NCBI RefSeq assembly: GCF_047675955.1
Contig: NC_132904.1
Location: forward strand, 2,171,501 to 2,235,500
Length of the DNA: 64,000 bases
Source of the DNA: Chlorocebus sabaeus
Taxonomy: Eukaryota > Chordata > Mammalia > Primates > Cercopithecidae
Direction: 5' to 3'
Each line of letters starts with the position of its first letter. Within the stretch, counting starts at the first letter, position 1. Positions 1 to 8,731 of the stretch are shown piece after piece. The translations under genes were made by a program, and so were the position numbers. The notes under the pieces were generated by a model. The model ran no database searches, had not been told where the DNA came from, and saw only the letters and a program-made list of their open reading frames with translations.

Positions 1-1428
1 GAATCTATAAATTACCTTGGGCAGTATGGCCATTTTCATGATATTGATTCTTCCTATCCATGAGCATGGAATGTTCTTCCATTTGTTTGTGTCCTCTTTT
101 ATTTCATTGAGCAGTGGTTTGTAGTTCTCCTTGAAGAGGTCCTTCACATCCCTTGTAAGTTGGATTTCTAGGTATTTTATTCTCTTTGAAGCAATTGTGA
201 ATGGGAGTTCACTCATGATTTGGCTCTCTGCTTGTCTGTCATTGGTGTATAAGAATGCTTGTGATTTTTGCACATTGATTTTGTATCCTGAGACTTTGCT
301 AAAGTTGCTTATCAGCTTAAGGAGATTTCGGGCTGAGACAATGGGATTTTCTAAATATACAATCATGTCATCTGCAAACAGGGACAATTTGACTTCATCT
401 TTTCCTAATTGAATACCCTTTATTTATTTCTTTCTCCTGCCTGATTGCCCTGGCCAGAACTTCCAACACTATGCTGAACACGAGTGGTGAGAGGGGGCAT
501 CCCTGTCTTGTGCCAGTTTTCAAAGGGAATGCTTCCAGTTTTTGCCCATTCAGTATGATATTAGCTGTGGGTTTGTCATAAACAGTTCTTATTATTTTGA
601 GATACGTTCTATCAGTACCGAATTTATTGAGAGTTGTTAGCATGAAGGGCTGTTGAATTTTGTCAAAGGTCTTTTCTGCATCTATTGAGATAATCATGTT
701 GTTTTTTGTCTTTGGTTCTGTTTATATGCAGGATTATGTTTATTGATTTGCGTATGTTGAACCAGCCTTATATCCCAGGGATGAAGCCCACTTGATCATC
801 GTGGATAAGCTTTTGGATGTGCTGCTGGATTTGGTTTGCCAGTATTTTATTGACGATTTTTGCATCGATGTTCATCAGGGATATTGGTCTAAAATTCTCT
901 TTTTTTGTTGTGTCTCTGCCAGGCTTTGGTGTCAGGATGATGTTGGTCTCATAAAATGAGTTAGGGAGGATTCCCTCTTTTTCTATTGATTGGAATCATT
1001 TCAGAAAGAATGGTACCAGTTCTTCCTTGTACCTCTGGTAGAATTCGGCTGTGAGTCCATCTGGTCCTGGATTTTTTTTTTTTTTTTTTGGTTGGTAGGC
1101 TATTAATTATTGCCTCAATTTCAGAGCCTGTTATTGGTCTATTCAGGGATTCAACTTGAATAGACCTGGTTTAGTGTTGAGAGAGTGTATGCATCCAGGA
1201 ATTTATCCATTTCTTCTAGGTTTTCTAGTTTATTTGCATAGAGGTGTTTATAGTATTATCTGATGGTAGTTTATATTTCTGTGGGGTCGGTGGTGATATC
1301 CCCTTTATCATTTTATATTGTGTCTATTTGATTCTTCTCTCTTTTCTTCTTTATTAGTCTTGCTAGCGGTCTATCAGTTTTGTTGATCTTTTCAAAAACT
1401 AGCTCCTGGATTCATTGATTTTTTGCAG
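1..1428 (-). pseudogene. L1 ORF2 remnant, reverse transcriptase part
   Basis: Read on the minus strand, this block encodes the central part of L1 ORF2p, which would reverse transcribe L1 RNA at a nicked target. The longest open piece (395-697) covers the RT segment with the DAEK/FDKIQQ and QGCPLSPL motifs. The FADD catalytic motif is at 367-378, after a frameshift near 400. Other breaks include a homopolymer tract near 1070-1090. The block ends at the left edge of the window before the ORF2 C-terminus. It is non-functional because the frame is broken several times. Confidence 0.9.
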
Positions 1429-1435
1429 CTCCTTG

Positions 1436-2365
1436 CCAGCAATGGAACAAAACTTGATGGAGAATGACTTTGACGAGTTGAGAGAAGAAGGCTTCAGATG
1501 ATCAAACTACTCTGAGCTAAAGGAGGAATTCGAACCCGTCGCAAAGAAGCTAAAAACCTTGAAAAAAGATTTGACGAATGGCTAACTAGAATAACCAATG
1601 TAGAGAAGTCTTTAAATGACCTGATAGAGCTGAAAAGCTCTATCTCATTTGTCACGACAACTACGTGACAAATGAACAAGCTTCAGTAACCAATTTGATC
1701 AATTGGAAGAAAGGGTACCAGTGATTGAAGATCAAATGAATGAAATAAAGTGAGAAGAGAAGTTTAGAGATAAAAGAGTTAAAAGAAACGAACAAAGCCT
1801 CCAAGAAATATGGGACTACGTGAAAAGACCAAATCTACATCTGATTGGTGTACCTGAAAGTGACGGGGAGAATGAAACCGAGTTGTAAAACACTCTGCAG
1901 GATATTATCCAGGAGAACTTCCCCAACCTAGCAAGGCAGACCAACATTCAAATTCAGGAAATACAGAGAACGCCACAAAGATACTCCTCAAGAAGAGCAA
2001 CTCCAAGACACATAATTGTCAGATTCACCAAAGTTGAACTGAAGGAAAAAATGTTAAGGGCAGCCAGAGAGAAAGGTTGCGTTACCCACAAAGGGAAGCC
2101 CATCAGACTAACAGTGGATCTCTTGGCAGAAACTCTACAAGCCAGAAGAGAGTGGGGGTCAATATTCAACATCCTTTCAACCCAGAATTTCATATCCAGC
2201 CAAACTAAGTTTCATAAGGGAAGGAGAAATAAAATCCTTTACAGACAAGCAAATGCTGAGAGATTTTGTCACCACCAGGCCTGCCTTACAAGAGCTCCTG
2301 AAGGAAGCACTAAACATGGAAAGGAACAACCGGTACCAGCCACTGCAAAAACATGCCAAAATGTA
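1436..2365 (+). pseudogene. L1 ORF1 remnant, 5'-truncated and frameshifted
   Basis: This is the L1 ORF1p (RNA-binding chaperone) coding region lacking roughly the first 60 codons. Recognisable coiled-coil, RRM and C-terminal segments follow in the right order. Examples are a QEIWDYVKRP-like segment near 1815 and a RHIIVRFTKVE-like segment near 2010. The last open stretch starts at 2051 with LRAAREKG. A frameshift near 2200 scrambles the last 50 residues of that stretch. The natural ORF1 stop matches the TAA at 2363. An ORF1-ORF2 spacer of about 60 bp follows, as in intact L1. This is the inverted block of the element. Confidence 0.9.
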
Positions 2366-2429
2366 AAGACCATCGATGTTAGGAAGAAACTGCATCAACC
2401 AACGAGCAAAATAACCAGCTAATATCATA

Positions 2430-3511
2430 ATGACAGGATCAAGTTCACACATAACAATATTAACCTTAAATGTAAATGGGCTAAATGCTCCAATTAAAAG
2501 ACACAGACTGGCAAATTGGATAAAGAGTCAAGACCCATCAGTGTGCTGTATTCAGAAGACCCATCTCACGCGCAGAGACATACATAGGCTCAAAATAAAA
2601 GGAGGGAGGAAGATCTACCAAGCAAATGGAAAACAAAAAAAGGCAGGGTTTGCAATCCTAGTCTCTAATAAAACAGACTTTAAACCAACAAAGATCAAAA
2701 GAGACAAAGAAAGCCATTACATAATGGTAAAGGGATCAATTCAACAAGAAGAGCTAACTATTTTAAATATACATGCACCCAATACAGGAGCACCCAGATT
2801 CATAAAGCAAGTCTTTAGAGACTTACACAGAGACATAGACTTCCACACAATAATAATGGGAGACTTTAACACCCCACTGTCAACATTAAACAGATCAACG
2901 AGACAGAACATTAACAAGGATATTCAGGAATTGAACTCAGCTCTGCACCAAGCAGACCTAATAGACATCTACAGAACTCTTCACCCCAAATCAACAGAAT
3001 ATACATTCTTCTCAGCACCACATCGCACTTATTCCAAAATTGACCACATAGTTGGAAGTAAAGCACTCCTCAGCAAATGTAAAAGAACAGAAATTGTAAC
3101 AAACTGTCTCTCAGACCACAGGGCAATCAAACTAGAAGTCAGGATTAAGAAACTCAATCAAAACCGTTCAACTACATGGGAAGTGAACAACCTGCTCCTG
3201 AATGACTACTAGGTACATAATGAAATGAAGGCAGAAATAAAGATGTTCTTTGAAACCAAGGAGAACAAAGATACAACATACCAGAATCTCTGAGACACAT
3301 TTAAAGCAGTGTGTAGAGGGAAATTTATAGCACTAAATGCCCACAAGAGAAAGCAGGAAAGATCTAAAATTGACACCCTGACATCACAATGAAAAGAATT
3401 AGAGAAGCAAGAGCAAATGCATTCAAAAGCTAGCAGAAGGCAAGAAATAACTAAGATCAGAGCAGAACTGAAGGAGCTAGAGACACAAAAAAAAACCTTC
3501 AAAAAAAGCAT
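2430..3511 (+). pseudogene. L1 ORF2 5' remnant, endonuclease domain
   Basis: A 260-codon open frame (2430-3212) covers the whole APE-like endonuclease domain (about residues 1-239), then stops where intact L1 has a Trp codon (3210-3212 reads TAG). Homology continues to 3511. By position, catalytic Asn14, the GDFN motif (Asp145/Asn147), the KIDHI motif (Asp205) and the SDH motif (His230) are present. Residue 43, the catalytic Glu of the QETH motif, is Lys here. The domain is therefore complete in length but should not cleave DNA. ORF2 breaks off at the twin-priming breakpoint. Confidence 0.92.
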
Positions 3512-3971
3512 GTTGAGATTTATAACCAGCCCCTGGCTTTATATAATATTCTCTCACTGGCGTTTTAACCACCTGCTCGATCCACGCTTAGGCCCCTTTC
3601 CCTTTCCTAACATTGTTTCTGTTTTGTCGTGATCTGATTTGCGAGCTTTGCTAATTTTATTAATCATTTCAAGGAAGCTTTTGGCTCTTGGACCTCTCTA
3701 TTACACACTCCCCATTTTGTCAGTTCCCACTCTTACCTTTATTATTTCCTTCCTCCTGCATTATTGGAATGATTCCATTGTATCTAATCCAACATGTTCA
3801 CCGGGATGCTCAGCTCATTCACTTCCAGCCTCCATCTAATACACGTACCGAGTCCACATGTTTCCTCCCAACTCCACTTCACCACATCCCTCAAGTTTTT
3901 TGTGCAACTTTTTCAATATCATTCACCTCTACGTATTTTTAAATTTTCATCACAGTTTCTTCTTTGGCCTA
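3512..3971. other. Single-copy AT-rich DNA, no gene seen
   Basis: Sequence between the L1 and the first Alu. I see no recognised repeat family and no convincing coding signal. The short overlapping frames here lack a plausible protein composition. The left edge at 3512 is the 5' flank of the L1 insertion. Confidence 0.5.
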
Positions 3972-3982
3972 TTAGTTGTTTA

Positions 3983-4277
3983 TTTTATTTTTGAAACAGG
4001 GTCTCACTCTGTCGCCCAGGCTGGAGTGCAATGTTGTGATCAAGGCTCACTGCATCCTTGACTTCCTGGGCTCAAGCGATCCTTCCACCTCAGCCTCCCA
4101 AGTGCCTGAGACCACAGGTGCACATCACAACATCTGGCTAATTTTTTGTATTTTTTGTAGAGACAGAGCTTTCTTGTGTTGCCCAGGCTGGTCTCGAATT
4201 CCTGAGTTCAAACGATCCTCCTGCCTCGGCCTCCCAAAGTGCTGTGATTACAGGCATGAACCACCACACCTGGCCCC
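3983..4277 (-). mobile_element. AluJ, minus orientation
   Basis: A full-length Alu read as its complement, with a short T-rich head, both monomers and the ACACCTGGCC end. Old-type positions (GACTTCCTGGGCTCAAGCGATCC) point to AluJ. It is flanked by a perfect 11-bp target-site duplication, TTAGTTGTTTA, at 3972-3982 and 4278-4288. Confidence 0.95.
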
Positions 4278-4288
4278 TTAGTTGTTTA

Positions 4289-6558
4289 GAATAAATGTTC
4301 AAACCACCTTGTTATCATGGGCCTCTGGCTTACTTGGGTGGGATGGGACACTGGTCTGAATGATTCTGAGCAGTGAGGTTGGTTGAAACCCTCGAGGCCC
4401 AGTGTTGAGGAGAGGCCTTGAGGGGTGCTGGATGGAGGGGGCCTGTGCCCACGTTCCACTCTCACCAGGGAGCCTGGACCAGCTCTCTGTCCTTGGCCTG
4501 AATTGACCGAATGACAATGACAGCCCCCTCCTCCCCACACATCCTGCTGCTGGGGTCATCTGGGGACACTCACCCCAGTAGGCCTGGGCCCAGCCCTGAG
4601 CACTGGAGCCAAGACCTGGTGCTATGGAAAGAGGCACACTCCTGCCCGCTGTCCTTATCTGTCCCTGACACTGCCCTTCCAGGCCTGGCTGGGCGGCCAC
4701 AGGCTTGCCGGAGCATCCTCACAGCTCTTCCCTCATGCTCCCCACAGGAGGGCCCAGCAAAGTCCCCAGAGGCCACAGCCAGCCCCAGCCTAGGGGCTCA
4801 GTGCCCATCCTCCTGTGGCCATGGGGCTGAGTGCATTGGCCGCTCAAGGCGTCCACTCTGAGTGAGCCCTGCCTAGATGGTCGTGCAGGCTCTGAGGAAG
4901 CCTGACGCCCTCCTTCCTCTGCTGGGGTCACTTCGTCATTATTCCCTGAACTGCGGGTCAACATCGCACGTGCTCTTTTTGTGTCTATTGCACATTTCAC
5001 AGCATTTCAAATGTAAGAAGCACCTGTGCAGGCCCAGCCATCCCTGCCACCAGCCTCCTCTGCTCTGAGCTTCTGCGTCCTGGTCTCGAGCTCCAGGAGG
5101 TCCTGGTCCCAACAGGTGTGGTGCAGCCACCAAGCTGAATGCAAGCCTGAGCTTCTCCCAGGGCTGACTCACCCTACCCAGTGCCCCAGTGTGGTCTGGT
5201 CCCGCCTATCATGCACGAAAACTGAGGCACAGCCATGGGAAGGAAAGAAGGCTGGTTGTGTGGGCTTCTCACTGTGATGTGGGCAGCAGTGGGCACCTGG
5301 CCAATGGCAGACACTCCCACCCAGGGCTCTTTGCACCGTCCTGTGCCCACAGACCCCGGCTCTCCTCCCAACCTCCCCCAGAGTATGTCTGGCAGTCTCT
5401 CCAGACCATGCCAGGGTGACCCATGAGGACAAGCCACTGGTCAGGTCTCAGACCCATCCAGGGGGTTTCAGCTACTCAGGCACAGAAGCACTGAGGGGAG
5501 CCTGAGCCTTTTCAATCTCCCAGCCACAGGGAACAGGGGACAATCATAGCAAGTGGGCCTCCCAGGCCCAGGATCCCTGCTGCGCCTCAGAAGGTAGAAG
5601 CCAGGCAGCACCCCCCGGCACACCAGGCCTGAGTGTCTGGAGATAAGGCTCCAGCACATCCTCATCTGCCCAGCATAGCTGGTGGTGCCTGCCTCACCTT
5701 CGCACCAGGAAAGTGAGGGCTTAGCCTCTCCCAGCGGCTCCTCGGGGGCCTCCCTCCTGGACACCTCCAGGCAGCTGTGACAATGGCAGGAACCCCCATT
5801 GTTGTCCAGCCCCTTTGTCCTAGGAGGAAACTGACAAGCAGAGGACTGGTGGGTTTCTTGGCAGGTCCAGAGACTCAGGGAGCTCCAGGGAGCTGCGCAG
5901 TCCCCTCCTCGCCTGAAACTGGGTGCAGTAAGGGAACCCTGTGCCACTTTGGGTTTTCACCTCCCCTGCCCTGGGGCTGATTCCCTTCCAGGCTGCAGTA
6001 TCCAAACTCCTGAACAGCACAGGCAGAAGCGGGAGGGAGAACAGCACAGGCGGAAGCGGGAGGGGCCAGGAGAATTTAGGCGGCTGCTGAAGAGCAGCCT
6101 TGGGCTGATTAGAAAGAGAACTCAGGAAGTGCCAGCTGCCACCTCATCCCGCCTCAGCCCTGGAGCTGGAGGCTCCAGCAAGGCTCCTCAGTGGCCTGGC
6201 CTGGGGGGTCTCCTTAGAGCCCCCTGCATGGGTGGGTCCCACCAGGTTTTCCACTGAAGGACTGGGCCAGATCCCACACGTGTCACTGCCAGGAGTACCA
6301 GTTCGAGGGGCCACAGTTTGCCCCTCACCTGCCTGCTCAACCGTGCCCTCATCTGCCCAACAGACAAACCACAAAGCCTGTCTGGGCCTGGAGGGTGGGG
6401 GGAGCAGCTCTGAGCCAGCAACACAATCTGGCAGGGGAGGAAGAGGAAGGCCAGGCAATGCAGTTCCCAGAGGAGAGAAGGGCAAGAGTGGGAGCTATGG
6501 GGGGCTGGAGGGACACCCCGGTGCAATTCCAAGCTGAGACACAAAAAGCAGGGAGGAA
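4289..6558. other. GC-rich single-copy DNA, no gene assigned
   Basis: About 2.3 kb of GC-rich sequence with no repeat I can name, apart from a weak MIR-like stretch near 5800-5850. Many overlapping short frames exist on both strands, as expected for GC-rich DNA. None shows a known domain or a consistent exon structure. Non-coding transcripts such as a CD81 antisense RNA could cross it, but nothing in the sequence proves that. Confidence 0.4.
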
Positions 6559-6562
6559 GAGT

Positions 6563-6930
6563 ATGTGTGGGCATGTGTGTGTGTCCAGGAGTGTGTGTGC
6601 ATGTGTGTGTTTGCCCGGGAGTGTGTGTGCATGCATGTGTGTGCCCAGGAGTGTGTGTGCATGCGTGTGTGTGCATGTATGTGTGTGCATATGTGTGTGT
6701 GCATGCATGTGTGTGCCCGGGAGTGTGTGTGCATGTGTGTGTGTGCATGCATGTGTGTGCCCGGGAGTGTGTGTGCATGCGTGTGTGTGCATATGTGTGT
6801 GTGCATGTGTGTGCCCGGGAGTGTGTGTGCATGCGTGTGTGTGCATATGTGTGTGTGCATGTGTGTGCCCGGGAGTGTGTGTGCATGCGTGTGTGTGCAT
6901 ATGTGTGTGTGCACACACATGTGTGTCTTG
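6563..6930. repeat. TG-rich minisatellite
   Basis: A roughly 370-bp array of alternating purine-pyrimidine DNA made of GTGTGTGCATG blocks, separated at intervals by a CCCGGGAG or CCAGGAG spacer. The last three higher-order units are near-identical with a period of about 66 bp. The array opens long Cys/Val/Met-rich frames on + and His/Thr-rich frames on -, which are artefacts of the repeat. Confidence 0.93.
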
Positions 6931-7086
6931 GGCAAGAGGAACCTTCTAAGCAGAGGAGACTGAATGCCCAGTGTCCTGCAGGTGAGGACCACAGTGTGGG
7001 GAGCAACAAAGGCTGTAGGTGCAGGTTGCTGCTGTCACCCAGCTCAGGGATACAGACCCCAGGGCCAGAGGCCAGGGATCAGTCTA

Positions 7087-7410
7087 GGGCTTGCTGTGAG
7101 GGGGCGGGGACTGCTGTGAAGGGACAGGGCCTGCTGTGAAGGGACAGGGCCTGCGGTGAGGGGGCAGGGCCTGCTGTAAGGGGGCGGGACCTGTAGTGCG
7201 GGGATAGGGCCACTGTGAGGGGGCGGGGCCTGCTGTGAGGGGACAGGGCCACTGTGAGGGGATGGGGCCTGCGGTGAGGGGGCGGGGCTTGTGGTGAGGG
7301 GGCGGGGCTTGCAATGAAGGGCGGGGCCTGTGATGAGGGGGCAGGGCCTGCTGTGAGGGGATAGGGCCACTGTGAGGGGATTGGGCCTGTGGTGAGGGGA
7401 CGGGGCCAGA
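7087..7410. repeat. 19-20 bp GC-rich minisatellite
   Basis: About sixteen degenerate copies of a unit resembling GGGGCGGGGCCTGCTGTGA, alternating with shorter GGGCCACTGTGA variants. The G-rich strand is plus. It gives three overlapping Pro/Ser-rich minus-strand frames that are not genes. Confidence 0.92.
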
Positions 7411-7633
7411 TGGTGCAAGGCAGTGCATGGCCCACCTCCTCTTCCCAGGTGTGCTCCTGCATGGCTGACCCAGGCAGGCAGGCAGGTGACACACAGCACA
7501 TCTGGGCCCAGCCTGTCCCCAGCCCTCCCTTCCCTCACCACCTTGACCCCAGAGGCCACTCGTCCCCTCTAGCACAGCTCAAGGTGGAGGACGGCACCCA
7601 GCCCACACCAGACTGTGACACAAGGGGCCTAGC

Positions 7634-8233
7634 GTTGTATGATGCTTCATCTCTATGTCAGTGTGATCGGGCGACTGGGTGCCCTGACTAAACATTGTTT
7701 CTGGGTGGGCCAATGAGGTGTTTCCCAATGAGACTGGCACCTGAGACCATGGGCCCCGTACAGAAGACACCCCTCCCAGTGTGGGGGCCTCATCCAGGGC
7801 ACTCAGGACCTGAAGAGAACAAAAGGCAGGGAAGGGAGGAGTTCACTCCTCTTTCTGGCCTCACTGTTGAGCTGGGACATCGGTCTTCTCCTGCCCTCAG
7901 CATGAAATTTACACAGTCAGTGCTCCGGGTTTTCAGGCCTTCAAACTCCAGCTGAACTATACAACACTGGCTGCCCGGATCTCAGCTTGTAGAAGGCAGA
8001 TTGTGGGACTCTTCGGCCTCCATGATCACAGGAGCCAATTCTTCACTTTATACACACACACACACGAATACATATAAAAAAAAATCTGTGTTAATTCGCT
8101 GTTTATGTTATCAGGAAGACTTCTGATCAACAGTAGGCTATTAGTAAAGTTTCGGGGGAGTCAAAAGTTGTACGTACACTTTCAACTGTGCAGGGGGTCA
8201 GCACCCCTAATCTGGAGAACCCAGACTAGTACA
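7634..8233 (+). mobile_element. ERVL copy 1, 5' LTR (MLT2-like)
   Basis: A diverged ERVL-type LTR. Its beginning resembles the family start (TGTGATGGTTAATT in consensus). It contains the typical segment where a GAGCTGGGACATC stretch precedes TCTTCTCCTGCC, and it ends in an ACTAGTACA-like terminus. A short (CA)n at 8050-8065 lies within. It is followed directly by a tRNA-Leu-type primer site and by ERVL internal sequence in the same orientation, so it is the 5' LTR of a provirus, not a solo LTR. Confidence 0.75.
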
Positions 8234-8237
8234 GATG

Positions 8238-8253
8238 TTGGTGCCAGGGGTGG
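8238..8253 (+). other. ERVL copy 1 primer-binding site
   Basis: A TTGGTGCCAGGGGTGG stretch lies four bases after the LTR end. It matches the tRNA-Leu-type primer site of ERVL elements (TTGGTACCAGGAGTGG) with two changes. The corresponding site of copy 2 is at 26348-26362. Confidence 0.75.
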
Positions 8254-8257
8254 TTCT

Positions 8258-8726
8258 TGTCAAGCACGTCTGTGTGAAGAAACCACCAAGCAGGCTTTGT
8301 GTGAGCAATAAAGCTTTTAATTCACCTGGGTGCAGGTGGGCTGAGTCCAAAAAGAGAGTCAGTGGAGGGAGGTGGGGAAGGGGTTGCTTTATAGGAGTTA
8401 GGTAGGTAATGGAAAATTACAGTAAAATGTGGTTATCTATTGTTAGTAGGGGAGGGGGTTACAAGGTACATTGTGGGGCGATCATAAGATTTATTGTCCA
8501 GAAGAAGAATGTCACAAAGTCGATTGATCACCTAAGGTAGGGCAGGGACAAGTCACATTGGTAAAATGTTGTAATTTTGGTTAATGAGTTAAGGCAGGAA
8601 CTGGCTGTTTTACTTCTTTGTGGTTGTTTGGCTGCTCCAGAATTCTTGGCTCCTGCAGGCCACCTGGATGTGTATGTGCAGGTCACAGAGGTTATAATGG
8701 CTGAGCTTCGGCTCAGAGGCCTGACA
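8258..8726 (-). mobile_element. Solo LTR7 (HERV-H) with perfect TSD
   Basis: A complete HERV-H LTR7-type LTR in minus orientation. On the minus strand it runs from TGTCAGGCCTCTGAGCC-like sequence, through a TATAAA-like box and an AATAAA-like signal (complement of GCAATAAAGC near 8305), to a GACGTGCTTGACA-like end. It is flanked by a perfect 5-bp duplication GTTCT at 8253-8257 and 8727-8731. No HERV-H internal sequence remains, so it arose by LTR-LTR recombination. It interrupts ERVL copy 1 just behind its primer site. LTR7 is known to be a promoter/enhancer in human pluripotent cells; activity of this copy is unknown. Confidence 0.93.
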
Positions 8727-8731
8727 GTTCT

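Larger units (their letters stand above)
1..3511 (-). mobile_element. LINE-1 with 5' inversion (3' end beyond window)
   Basis: An L1PA-like retrotransposon inserted in minus orientation and made of two opposed blocks. Bases 1-1428 read as L1 ORF2 on the minus strand. Bases 1436-3511 read as ORF1 plus the start of ORF2 on the plus strand. Both blocks meet the same point of ORF2: the plus block stops at about codon 275, and the minus block resumes there and runs onward. This is the arrangement expected from twin priming during target-primed reverse transcription. The 5' UTR and the start of ORF1 are missing. The 3' end lies left of the window. Frameshifts and stops make the element inactive. 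Confidence 0.93.

Noticed and set aside
6188..7009. 273-codon minus-strand His/Thr-rich frame and several Cys/Val-rich plus-strand frames
   Set aside because: Produced by the TG minisatellite; no known protein and multiple frames open at once.
8258..8726. Possible full HERV-H provirus
   Set aside because: Only one LTR with a direct GTTCT duplication at both ends; no HERV-H internal sequence.
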